Below are positions 9,511 to 18,674 of a stretch of 64,000 nucleotides of DNA, one piece after another. The notes beneath the pieces were generated by a model. That model had not been told where the DNA came from. It did no database searches and saw only the letters and a program-made list of their open reading frames with translations. Positions within the stretch are counted from its first letter, which is position 1. Every line of letters begins with the position of its first letter. Origin of the DNA: Haloferax gibbonsii ATCC 33959. GTDB taxonomy: Archaea; Halobacteriota; Halobacteria; Halobacteriales; Haloferacaceae. The position numbers and the translations under genes are program-made. The stretch covers positions 37,553 to 101,552 of the forward strand of contig NZ_AOLJ01000018.1 in the NCBI RefSeq assembly GCF_000336775.1, in the 5' to 3' direction.

Positions 9511-12500
9511 ATGAGGCCTACGACCAGCAACAGGACTAAACTCTTGAGTTTGGTTCTGACGGGGGTTGTGGTTCTATCGATGGTGGTAGGGCCCGTTAGC
9601 GCGAGCACCCTCGCCTCAGCAGACGCATCGGCCTCACTCAGCGGAGGGGGTTCCGCTCCGATCGACGGAGCAACGACACCCGCGGTGAGTGACGAGTTGA
9701 AAATAGACGCCGGAGAGAACGTCTCCGTGTGGCAGTATTCGCTGCTGACACTTCGGCCAAATAATCCAGCAGCGTCGAGTGAGTTTGTCACACTCGACGA
9801 CGTCCCGTACATCAGCCACGAGATACGGAACACGAATATCTTCGTCGGGACGAGCGACCTGGAAACCAGTTTGGACAAAAATCGAATCTACGTCTTCAAC
9901 AAGACGGAGATCACCGCGACCTTCAATCCGGGGAAAGCCGGAAAGAGCAGCGTGGTCGACGGGGAGAAAGTCCAACTGGTCGCTGTCCGCCTGAAGGAGG
10001 GCGCGAAGCAACCGGGTGGTATCAGCGATATCGGCAAACTGCTCACCACGAGTAAGGACACGAACGCCGAAATCGTTCGCGAGTTCACGGGGGAGAGCGG
10101 AGAGCAGAACTTCAAATTCACCCCCGACGAATCCGGGCAGTACATCTTCGCGACGGTTCTCGTCGAGAACAGCACCGACCCGGGACTGGTGCAGGGCTCC
10201 TCGGCCGGTAACCTCACCGCCGAAGGGAACGTGACGGTCGTCGGCTTCGACCACTTCCTCGTCCAGGACGGTCGGTCGACGGTGACGCCACCGGAGGTTG
10301 CCGCGGTCGGCAACGACGTTGACGTCGACGTCGACGCGTCGAATCTGGAATCGGACGAGGTTTCGCACACGACGATTCTGCTGAACGAGACGGTCCTCGG
10401 CGACCAACAGCAGACGATTCAGCTCAACGGGAGCGAAATCGAGGAGATTCAGTCGTCCATCGACCGAATCGAAGGGGCGACCGACGTGAAGCCCGGAACG
10501 AACTTCGCCGGGAGCACGCTTCCCGCGAGCCGATACAACGGGAACACGAACATCGTCTCGCTGCTCTCGCGGTTAGCCGGTGAAGACAGCGTGACCCAGA
10601 CCGACGACACGGTCATCTACACGAGTATCAACGGGACCGTCGGCGGACCGCAGGAGACGGTCACGCTCCGCACGACGGAGAACTTCACGCCCGGCGAGTA
10701 CTCGGTGGTTCACTTCGCGACCGCACAGAACGGGACGGCGACGCTGAGCAACAAAGCGAGCGTCGAACTCGTCGACGGCGTCCAGCTCAACATCGAGCCG
10801 AGCGCGGTCGAAATCCAGCAGGGCGACAGCGTCACGCTCAACGTGACTCGGGCAGACACCGGCGACCGCGTCGCTGGTGCGAACGTGACCTACAACGGCA
10901 AGACGTTCACGACCGATTCGAACGGTCAGGTGACGTTCACGCCCGTCGAGACCGGAACCGCGACGGCCACGAAAGACCCGTCTAACGGAACCGCGTACAT
11001 CTCGTCGAGCGTCGACCTGTACGTCATCACGCCGGAAATCGAACTCACCGGCTACAACGTCTCGTCGACGTCGGTGACGACGGACGAGACGGTGACGGTC
11101 AACGCGACCGTCGAGAACACCGACTACTTCGGTGGGAACTTCACGGTCGACCTCAAGCGTGACGGCCAGACCGTCGAGTCGAAGACGGTGTTCGTCAACG
11201 AAGGCGAGACCGTCGTCGAGCAGTTCGAACTGAGCTTCGACACGCCGGGCACGTACGACGTGACGGTCAACGACGCGACGCCGACGGCCATCGAGGTCAG
11301 CGGCGTCCCGGACATCGTCTACTCGAACTTCACGGCCCCGAGCCAGGTTTCACCGGGTGAGACGACGGTCGTGAGTGCCGATGTCAGCAACAACGGAACC
11401 GGCGCTGGCGAGTACAACGCGTCGCTCGTCATCGACGGCCAGACCGTCGAGTGGATGAACGGGACGCTCGCGCCCGACGAGTCCACGACGGTCACCTTCG
11501 AGAGGGACCTCGGTCCCGGCACGTACCAGATCGCGATCGACGGGCTTCCCGCTCAGACCGTGACTGTCGACAAGCCGGCGAACCTCGACTACTCGAACCT
11601 GCAGGTCAACGCGACCGAAATCGGACTCGAGGACGCGGTCAACGTGAGCGCGACGGTCACGAACACCGGCGACGTGTCGGACACGTTCACCGCGACGCTC
11701 TCGGTCGACGACGAAATCACGCAGACGAAGGCCGTGACCCTCGACGGCGGCGAATCGAAGACGGTCTCGTTCACCGTCACCGACCTCGCCCTCGGCGAGC
11801 ACACGGTCCGCATCGGCGACCTCTCGCCCGAGACGGTCACCGTGAAAGCGCCGGACATCACGCCGACGCTCTCGGTCGAAACGAACGTGACGAAAGGTAT
11901 CGTGCCCGTCAACGCGACGGTCGAAAACCGCGGTAACGTCGAGGCGACGGGCGTCGACGTACTCGTCGAAGCGAAAGCCGACGGCGGTGGGGACTGGGAA
12001 GAACTCACCAGTCAGTCGGTCGACCTCGCTGCGGGCGAGTCGGTCGCTATCAACACGACGCTCGCACGCGTTGACGCGCGGAACTACTCCGTTCGCGTCG
12101 TCGCGGACCCGGCTGACGAAATCGCCGAGGCGAGCGAGACGAACAACGAGGTCAACGCGCGCGTCACCGGCGGTCCGCTCGCGAAGGGCTACGTCAAGAT
12201 GCCCGACGGGAGCGCCGCCGTGGACGACCTCGTCTACACGAGCCGCACGAACCCCGGCGACGAGTCGTGGTCCGTCGGACAGGCGTTCACCGACGAGAAC
12301 GGTCGGTTCCTCGTGCCGGTCGTCAACGGAACCTCACAGACGATCGCGTACGTGCAGGACGAAGCGAGCGGTTGGAGCGGCGACCACCCGCGCGACGGGT
12401 CGCCCGACATCTACTCGCTCTACACGACGAAAGGAACCGAGCGGATTCTGAACGTCGGGAACACGACGCTCCCCGACGCGGGTCTACTGAACGTCACCGT

Positions 12501-15120
12501 CGTCGACCAAGACGGTGACCCCGTGGAGAACGCGACGATTGCGGTCACCCACAACAACGACGGCACCCGCTCGGGTGTCGCGTACAAGTCCAACGCCGAG
12601 GGGCTCTTCCCGGCCGGTGAAGGCGACAAGACCGGCATCGAGGTCCGCGGCGACATGGAAGTCCGCGTCACGCCGCCCGAGAACGACCGGTTCGTCAACC
12701 GGACGTACTGGCAGAACCTCACGGTCGACACGAGCGGTGCGAACCTCACCTTCCGCCTCGCGGAGGGTGCTGACCTCTCGCCCGAACTCGACGTCGAACA
12801 GCGACAGCGGTTCAACGACGGCGTGAACGCCTCCGTGACCGTCTCGAACGACGGACTCGTCAACGTCTCGAACGCGACGGTCGACCTGACTGTCGAGGCC
12901 GCCAACGGTGCCACGGAGACGTACACGAAGTACACCGGCAACCTCTCCGACAGCACCGACGCGCCGAACAACGAGACGACGCTCACCTACGACCTGACGG
13001 AGTTCGCCAGCGAAGAACTCCTCGGAACCCTCGCACAGGGTAACGCGAAGGTGACCGCGACGGTCGATCCGGCGAACGAGATTCCCGAGACGGACGAGAC
13101 GAACAACCAGGTCGTCAACTCCACGCGCGTGGTCTACGCCGACCCGGCAGTCCGCATCCAGGGACAGAGCACGGTGCTCCAGAGCCAGAAGGCGACGCTC
13201 GTCGTGTTCACGAAGAACAACGGTACCGCACCGACCGGTGAGTTCAACGTGACCGTCGACTACGACGACGGGACGACCGAGAACATCACCATCGCGAACC
13301 TCGGCGTCCAACAGCCGAACACGACGCGCGTCACCCACAGCTTCGCGACGGGTGGCGACAAAGTCGTGACCGCGAGCGTCTCCGACGGCGTCCCGTTCGA
13401 CAACAACGAGTCGACGAAGGACGTCAGAGTGAAGCCGTACACGCTGAGCATCGACGACGAGGACGTCTCGGTGCCCTCGACGGTCGTGAACAACTCGACT
13501 GTCACCGTCATCGCCGAGTTCAACGCGAACTACCCGTCGGACGTCAACGCGACGGTTTCGCTCCCCGCGGGGCTCGAACTCGTCGACGGACAGCGCGCTG
13601 AGAAACAGGTCCGGTCGTCGGCGAAGGGCGGTTCGGTTGCGTGGAAGGTCCGCGGCAACACGACCGCCGACATCGACGACGCGCAGCTCGACGTCACCGT
13701 CGAAGCGTTCGGCCAGAGCGACACGGCGTCCGCGACGACCAACGTCACGGTGCCGAAGGTCCGCTACACGACGACGAACGCGACGACGCTCGAGTCCGCG
13801 GGCGAGACGCAGTCGCTCGCGCTCAACATCTCGGACGCGACGACCTACGAGCACACCCTCAACGTGACCGTGCAGGCCGGGACGGACGGACGGACGCTAC
13901 AGGGTCTCGAATACCTGTTCTCCTACCCCTACTGGTGTGTCGAACAGACGACGACCCAGATGATGTCCGCGCTCCGGACCGACCAGTACTACCGCGACGG
14001 CGACATCCCGAGCAACTACGACCGCGACCGCTCGAACAGCACGATCAGCGCGGGTATCAGCAAGCTTGCCGACGAGCCCACGCCTGGGGCGTACGTCAAC
14101 ATCTCCCAGCACGACAACGGCGCGTGGAGCATGTACGGCAACAACCCGCGCGGTGACCTGTTCTACACCATCTACGCCCTGCAGGGCGTGAGCGCCGTCT
14201 CCGACGACGCGGTGCAGAGCAGTCGTACGGACGTGAACAAGAGTCTGCAGAACATCAACCAGAGCGGTGCAGTCCTCTGGCTGGCAGACAAACAGCGCAA
14301 CAACGGACGTGTCCGCCCGAGCGGGTACTTCCTCCGCGACGACACCTCCGCGACCGCCTACACGACGGTCGCAATCGACCGCGCTGGCGACGACCTCAAC
14401 GCGACCGCACAGACGGCCGCCAACGAGTTCAGCGTCGACGCAGCGGTCTACCTCATCGAACAGCAGAACGGCGACGGTAGCTGGGAAGCCGGTTCGAAAC
14501 AAGCGCAGGCAACCGCCTACGCGGTGCAGGCGCTCGCAGCGGTCAACGACAGCGACACCCTCCGGAACCAGGTCAACAGCGAGCTGAGTTCGGGTAACGT
14601 GTCGATGGCCCTCGACAGCGGTGTCCAGTGGCTCGCGGCGAACCAGCGGGAAGACGGTTCCTGGGCTGGTTACACGAACTCGCCGTACTGGAGCAACACC
14701 GGTGAGAAGGCCCGCGCGACGGGCAACGCGATCATCGCGTTGAACGCCGCGGAGGGCTACACGGCGGCGAGCAACGATACCGTCTCCGACGGTGTCGGCT
14801 ACCTCGTCAGCATCTACCAGCAGGGTGGCTCCTTCGGTAACACGCGTGCGACCGGCGTCGCGATCGACGCCCTCACGACGGCGGACCAGCGGAACGCCGG
14901 CTCGCAGACGGTGACGGTCGAAATCAACTCGACCGTCACGAAGGACGTCACCGTCGACGGTAACACGCCGACGGCCACGGTGTCCTTCACGACTGACGAG
15001 CTCGAAACGCTTCGTGAGACCGGTGATATCACCCTCACCATCGAGAACTCGACTCGAGTCGTTGTCGGTGCCGAGTCCGAACAGCTCGTCAACGAACAAG
15101 AGTACGAGGACACCAACTGA
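9511..15120 (+). CDS. Giant secreted CARDB-repeat protein with A2M-type thioester domain
   Basis: The 1869-residue protein has a signal peptide (about 1-31), an N-terminal beta region (about 50-420), at least four CARDB-like Ig repeats (about 508-890), carboxypeptidase-regulatory-like folds (about 895-1090), further CARDB-like modules (about 1095-1455), then an alpha/alpha toroid of terpenoid-cyclase fold (about 1455-1790) and a short beta tail. The toroid carries YPYWCVEQTT with Cys1476 and Gln1479, matching the Cys-x-Glu-Gln thioester of alpha-2-macroglobulin/complement TED domains, plus toroid motifs such as QNGDGSW and NQREDGSW. It has no C-terminal anchor. Two surface-protein genes follow at 8 and 3 nt, so it probably forms a complex with them. 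Whether the thioester forms is not shown. Confidence 0.85.
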   Translation: MRPTTSNRTKLLSLVLTGVVVLSMVVGPVSASTLASADASASLSGGGSAPIDGATTPAVSDELKIDAGENVSVWQYSLLTLRPNNPAASSEFVTLDDVPYISHEIRNTNIFVGTSDLETSLDKNRIYVFNKTEITATFNPGKAGKSSVVDGEKVQLVAVRLKEGAKQPGGISDIGKLLTTSKDTNAEIVREFTGESGEQNFKFTPDESGQYIFATVLVENSTDPGLVQGSSAGNLTAEGNVTVVGFDHFLVQDGRSTVTPPEVAAVGNDVDVDVDASNLESDEVSHTTILLNETVLGDQQQTIQLNGSEIEEIQSSIDRIEGATDVKPGTNFAGSTLPASRYNGNTNIVSLLSRLAGEDSVTQTDDTVIYTSINGTVGGPQETVTLRTTENFTPGEYSVVHFATAQNGTATLSNKASVELVDGVQLNIEPSAVEIQQGDSVTLNVTRADTGDRVAGANVTYNGKTFTTDSNGQVTFTPVETGTATATKDPSNGTAYISSSVDLYVITPEIELTGYNVSSTSVTTDETVTVNATVENTDYFGGNFTVDLKRDGQTVESKTVFVNEGETVVEQFELSFDTPGTYDVTVNDATPTAIEVSGVPDIVYSNFTAPSQVSPGETTVVSADVSNNGTGAGEYNASLVIDGQTVEWMNGTLAPDESTTVTFERDLGPGTYQIAIDGLPAQTVTVDKPANLDYSNLQVNATEIGLEDAVNVSATVTNTGDVSDTFTATLSVDDEITQTKAVTLDGGESKTVSFTVTDLALGEHTVRIGDLSPETVTVKAPDITPTLSVETNVTKGIVPVNATVENRGNVEATGVDVLVEAKADGGGDWEELTSQSVDLAAGESVAINTTLARVDARNYSVRVVADPADEIAEASETNNEVNARVTGGPLAKGYVKMPDGSAAVDDLVYTSRTNPGDESWSVGQAFTDENGRFLVPVVNGTSQTIAYVQDEASGWSGDHPRDGSPDIYSLYTTKGTERILNVGNTTLPDAGLLNVTVVDQDGDPVENATIAVTHNNDGTRSGVAYKSNAEGLFPAGEGDKTGIEVRGDMEVRVTPPENDRFVNRTYWQNLTVDTSGANLTFRLAEGADLSPELDVEQRQRFNDGVNASVTVSNDGLVNVSNATVDLTVEAANGATETYTKYTGNLSDSTDAPNNETTLTYDLTEFASEELLGTLAQGNAKVTATVDPANEIPETDETNNQVVNSTRVVYADPAVRIQGQSTVLQSQKATLVVFTKNNGTAPTGEFNVTVDYDDGTTENITIANLGVQQPNTTRVTHSFATGGDKVVTASVSDGVPFDNNESTKDVRVKPYTLSIDDEDVSVPSTVVNNSTVTVIAEFNANYPSDVNATVSLPAGLELVDGQRAEKQVRSSAKGGSVAWKVRGNTTADIDDAQLDVTVEAFGQSDTASATTNVTVPKVRYTTTNATTLESAGETQSLALNISDATTYEHTLNVTVQAGTDGRTLQGLEYLFSYPYWCVEQTTTQMMSALRTDQYYRDGDIPSNYDRDRSNSTISAGISKLADEPTPGAYVNISQHDNGAWSMYGNNPRGDLFYTIYALQGVSAVSDDAVQSSRTDVNKSLQNINQSGAVLWLADKQRNNGRVRPSGYFLRDDTSATAYTTVAIDRAGDDLNATAQTAANEFSVDAAVYLIEQQNGDGSWEAGSKQAQATAYAVQALAAVNDSDTLRNQVNSELSSGNVSMALDSGVQWLAANQREDGSWAGYTNSPYWSNTGEKARATGNAIIALNAAEGYTAASNDTVSDGVGYLVSIYQQGGSFGNTRATGVAIDALTTADQRNAGSQTVTVEINSTVTKDVTVDGNTPTATVSFTTDELETLRETGDITLTIENSTRVVVGAESEQLVNEQEYEDTN

Positions 15121-15128
15121 GGAGAACG

Positions 15129-16328
15129 ATGACACGAAAACTCTCAATGACACTGGCTGCCCTCCTGGTCGTGGCATCGATATCGTTCGGTGTCGGTCCG
15201 GGCGTTGTGTCTGCTGCGGATCCGTTCAGCGTCGACATCGACGCGCCGGACGACCTCAGCACGAACGGCAACCAGACGATTGCAGTAACGGTTACGAACA
15301 ACGACGACACCGCGCTACTCAACCCGCTCGTTGAGGTCCCGATCAGCAGTCCGGTCGGCCTCCCGAACGGGGCCGAAGACGCGGTCTACGTGAACGACAC
15401 GTCGGACCTGCGGGACGCGGCCGTCCAGCAGAGTACGATTTCGACCGGCGACTCCCTGACCATCACGGGCGAAGTGGTGCCGGCCGGGGAATCCCGGACG
15501 TACCACTTCAACGTGACCGTCTCGTCGGCGGGGACGACATCGCTGACCGCCGACGCGCGCCCGCTGTACAACGAGCCGAACAACGTTCGGACGACCGAAC
15601 AGCTCGACGTGAGCGGCGTCGGGACGGTCAACGCGAGCGTCGTTGACAACGACGGAAACGCCGTCAGTGGCGCGTCCGTCGTCCTCGACGGTCAGAACCA
15701 AGCCGACTCGGTCAGCGAGACGGTGCTCGAAGGCGACCACACGGTCGGCGCGAGCCTGACGAACGCGCCCGAGTTCACCGTCGGCGTCGGCATCTCCGAG
15801 ACGGCGTCTGTCACCTTCGTCGACGGCGACGACAGCATCCAGCCGGTCGCCTACGTCGGCGACGCGCCGTCGCTCGTCGGTGACTCGACCTCGGAATCGG
15901 ACGGGAACGCGAAGACACCCGTCAACACGACGGTGTCGGTGACCATCTCGAAGAGTGACGGCACGGTCGTCTACGACATCGCACCGCCGAGCGACACGCC
16001 GCTCCGCGGGAACGGCGTCGCGACGACGGACGCGAACCTCGTCGACCAGACGACGGTCGACGGTGAGACGCGAGTTCAGCTCAACCAGACTGGCGTCGCG
16101 ACGCAGGTCTCCGTGGAGTTCGAAGGCTACGAACTCGGGAACGCAGACCTCGACGGCGACGTTGACGCGGACGACGCGTCCGCAATCGCACAGGCCGCTT
16201 CGAGCGGCTCCGACGCCGCCTACGGCGACGTCAACGGCGACGGGCAGGTCAACGCGGTCGACGCGATGCTCGTCCAGCAGTACAGCGAGAACAACCGCGA
16301 TGCCGACTACACCATCGGAGGTGCATAA
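15129..16328 (+). CDS. Secreted dockerin-containing protein
   Basis: The 399-residue product has a signal peptide (about 1-30), two to three Ig-like beta domains (about 31-150, 155-235 and 235-335) and a C-terminal type I dockerin (about 337-395) with two repeats, DLDGDVDADDASAI and DVNGDGQVNAVDAML. It has no membrane anchor. Its start is 8 nt after the thioester-protein stop and its stop is 3 nt before the cohesin gene, so co-translation is likely. The obvious inference is that the dockerin binds the cohesin of the next gene, making this protein an adaptor. Confidence 0.88.
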   Translation: MTRKLSMTLAALLVVASISFGVGPGVVSAADPFSVDIDAPDDLSTNGNQTIAVTVTNNDDTALLNPLVEVPISSPVGLPNGAEDAVYVNDTSDLRDAAVQQSTISTGDSLTITGEVVPAGESRTYHFNVTVSSAGTTSLTADARPLYNEPNNVRTTEQLDVSGVGTVNASVVDNDGNAVSGASVVLDGQNQADSVSETVLEGDHTVGASLTNAPEFTVGVGISETASVTFVDGDDSIQPVAYVGDAPSLVGDSTSESDGNAKTPVNTTVSVTISKSDGTVVYDIAPPSDTPLRGNGVATTDANLVDQTTVDGETRVQLNQTGVATQVSVEFEGYELGNADLDGDVDADDASAIAQAASSGSDAAYGDVNGDGQVNAVDAMLVQQYSENNRDADYTIGGA

Positions 16329-16331
16329 CTC

Positions 16332-17573
16332 ATGAACACGAAACAGCTACTCGCAGTAGCGATGTGCGCCGCCATGCTCGTCAGTGCAGTCGGCGTCGGT
16401 GGTGCCGGTGCCGCGACGGCCAAGACCGTCTCGGTCGACGCCGTCGGCTCGCTCGACGAGCGCTCCGCGGACTCGACGGCGACGCTCACTGCGTACAACG
16501 TCGAGGACGCGGACGGCATCGGGTCGTACGAACTGAACATCAGCTACGACGACAGCCTGGTCGACGTCTCGGTCGCCGGGAACTCCCGGTTCAACGTGGA
16601 GACGACCGACCACGGCAACGGAAAGCTCACCGTCGTCGGGTACACGGGTGAGACCTCCGGCTCGACCGGAAACGTCTCGCTCGCGGACCTGACGGTGAGC
16701 GCGCAGTCCGTCGGGAGCGACACCGCCGCGTCCATCGACGTCACCGTCGAATCGATCACGGACACGAGAGGAAACCTCCTGTCGCACAGCGGCGACACGA
16801 CGACCGTCGATGTGAACAACGTCGACGGTAGTACGCCGACCCCATCGACGCCGACGCCGTCGACGCCGACCACCGAAGCACCGTCGAGCGGCGGTGGCGG
16901 CGGTGGCGGTGGCGGCGGATCCGTTCCGAACAGCGGAACCTACGAGAGCGTCCGGCTCTTCTACGGTTCGCAGGTCAGCGCGTCGCTCCCGGACGGTGCC
17001 ACTGTGACGAACGTCGACGTGGCGTTCGGCAGCCAGGGAACCGGCGAGGTCATCGTCCGCGAGCGGACGAGCCTCCCCGGAACGGTCGGTCGACCGTCGA
17101 ACGCCGCGATCGGCTACGTCCAAATCGACGTCCCGAAATCCCTCAGCGACTCGCCGTCGACCATCACGCTGAGCGTGAGACAAGACCGGCTCGACGAACT
17201 CGGTATCACGGCGCAGGACCTCGCAGTCGAACGCTACAACGACGAAAGCGGTGAGTGGGAGACCCTCGACACGCGCGTCGTGAGCGAGGGCGACGGACGG
17301 GTCGTACTGGAAGTCGATACGCCCGGCTTCTCGTACTTCGCCGTGACCTCGAAGCAGGCCGTGACGACGACGGCAGACGACGGTGGTGACGACACCACCA
17401 CGTCTGACGACGATGGTGACGACACCACAACGGACGACGGAACCTCCGGCTTCGACGACGAGACGACGACCGGAGAGCCGACGACGACCGACTCGGTCAT
17501 TCCCGGCTTCGGCGTCACCGCCGCGCTGATTGCGCTCGTCGCAATCGCGCTCATCGCGGTGCGACGCGACTAA
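16332..17573 (+). CDS. Cohesin protein with PGF-pre-PGF domain and PGF-CTERM anchor
   Basis: The 413-residue product has a signal peptide (about 1-28), a cohesin-like domain (about 31-162; DGIGSYELNISYDDSLVDV), a Thr/Pro then poly-Gly linker (about 165-197), a domain matching the PGF-pre-PGF type (about 200-345; ends TPGFSYFAV), an Asp/Thr linker and a PGF-CTERM tail (PGFGV at 391, hydrophobic helix, RRD). The tail predicts archaeosortase A processing and lipid attachment at the cell surface. As last gene of the operon it probably tethers the dockerin protein, and perhaps the thioester protein, to the membrane. Confidence 0.9.
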   Translation: MNTKQLLAVAMCAAMLVSAVGVGGAGAATAKTVSVDAVGSLDERSADSTATLTAYNVEDADGIGSYELNISYDDSLVDVSVAGNSRFNVETTDHGNGKLTVVGYTGETSGSTGNVSLADLTVSAQSVGSDTAASIDVTVESITDTRGNLLSHSGDTTTVDVNNVDGSTPTPSTPTPSTPTTEAPSSGGGGGGGGGGSVPNSGTYESVRLFYGSQVSASLPDGATVTNVDVAFGSQGTGEVIVRERTSLPGTVGRPSNAAIGYVQIDVPKSLSDSPSTITLSVRQDRLDELGITAQDLAVERYNDESGEWETLDTRVVSEGDGRVVLEVDTPGFSYFAVTSKQAVTTTADDGGDDTTTSDDDGDDTTTDDGTSGFDDETTTGEPTTTDSVIPGFGVTAALIALVAIALIAVRRD

Positions 17574-17593
17574 CGTCGCGTCACCGCTCTCGG

Positions 17594-17602
17594 TTCTTTT
17601 TT
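17594..17602 (+). terminator. T-rich terminator after the cohesin gene
   Basis: A GGTTCTTTTTT tract 20-30 nt after the operon stop fits an archaeal poly-T termination signal on the plus strand. Confidence 0.55.
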
Positions 17603-17819
17603 GGCTCGACGTGTGCGGACGACTCGCTTCCGAATCAGAGAGTCACGTACGGCGCTGTTGAAATCCGTACTGCTAGTTTGTTGCGTCCGTGGTGAATACA
17701 GGGCGCAAGTCTTGCAAGGTTGAATTGTAATTCAGGTTATCGAATAAGCAACCGCGTGTGAAATTTCTCAACCCAATGTGTGAACAGAACGTTTTTGAAG
17801 GCTTTGTTAGTGTTCTGAA

Positions 17820-18257
17820 ATGATGCAAGGTGTCCCTCGGAGAAAAGTCCTCCAACTGGGTGGTGCAGCTCTCACTACGAGTCTTGCCGGGTGCACTTCT
17901 TTCTTGGAACAATCAAGTACCAGCCTCAGTCAGGTGGAGATTTTCAATCAACGGCCGGAACAACATACAGCTCACTTACTTATTGAGCGTAATGACGAGA
18001 TCGTGTCCTGGTCTTCATTTGAATTGAAACAAGCGGCAAATCAGCAGACAGATATCACGAAGGTTGACAGCAGAGTCATCAAGGACGAGTGGCCAGAAGG
18101 TTCTGCAACGTTCGCAATTCACGTAAGACTTGACGCTCAAACATCGTGGAGTTCTCTCACACTTGATGAACAAGACAAAGGATGTCATGAGGTTTTGGCA
18201 GTTATTGATCGTACTGACGAACCTCGTGTTTCATTTTTCTCTTCGAATGATTGTTGA
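17820..18257 (+). CDS. Small Tat lipoprotein of atypical composition
   Basis: The 145-residue product starts MMQGVPRRKVLQLGG and has a lipobox LAGCTS, typical of haloarchaeal Tat lipoproteins. The remaining ~120 residues are a beta-rich domain (EIFNQRPEQHTAHLLIERN). Codon use and base composition are clearly more A+T-rich than the flanking operons, and it sits in an A+T-rich island from about 17.64 to 18.45 kb, suggesting acquisition. Function unknown. Confidence 0.75.
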   Translation: MMQGVPRRKVLQLGGAALTTSLAGCTSFLEQSSTSLSQVEIFNQRPEQHTAHLLIERNDEIVSWSSFELKQAANQQTDITKVDSRVIKDEWPEGSATFAIHVRLDAQTSWSSLTLDEQDKGCHEVLAVIDRTDEPRVSFFSSNDC

Positions 18258-18400
18258 AGCAATTGTAAGTAATCTCGTGGGAACGCTTCTGGGCTAAATT
18301 CATCGAAGATGAGATCATTCAATCCGATGAGCCAGTTCTGACAAATTGACCGTAGAATGTTGAGGACGTGATGAACTCATCCTCCGTCTGTGTCACGCCG
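18230..18400 (-). pseudogene. Possible decayed coding remnant
   Basis: On the minus strand a protein-like frame (NILRSICQNWLIGLNDLIF and DEFSPEAFPRDYLQLLQQS) is joined, out of frame, to an upstream piece (GVTQTEDEFITSSTFYG). It lacks a start and is interrupted, so it looks like debris of a gene or transposase. The family was not identified. Confidence 0.3.
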
Positions 18401-18674
18401 TACGTATCAAATTCAAATTCTCGGGCACCAACAGAACCTAACGCACGGTGTCAGCTACGGGTGTGAGCCACGGTCGTGGTACGCTTGGCGTGGGTCCTGA
18501 CGCTGACTCGTTATACTGAAACAGCGACCGAATCGGAGTTCTCGTCCATCCACCGGGCCGTGTGAGAGGCACGATTCGCTCTGCGTGCGATGGGGCGCGA
18601 CGTGACTCAGCGACCAGCGTCGGCTCAGTCCGTCGAAAAGAAGAACACGCGAGGAGCGCAGTCGGCCGTCTCGA
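18258..18674. other. A+T-rich gene-poor stretch
   Basis: About 420 nt between the lipoprotein and the 18675 gene. Its first half is A+T-rich and contains the decayed minus-strand frame; the rest returns to high G+C. No intact gene or RNA was recognised. Confidence 0.5.

Noticed and set aside
11350..13854. Several long frames overlapping the giant CARDB gene on both strands
   Set aside because: They are shadows produced by codon bias of the 9511-15120 gene.
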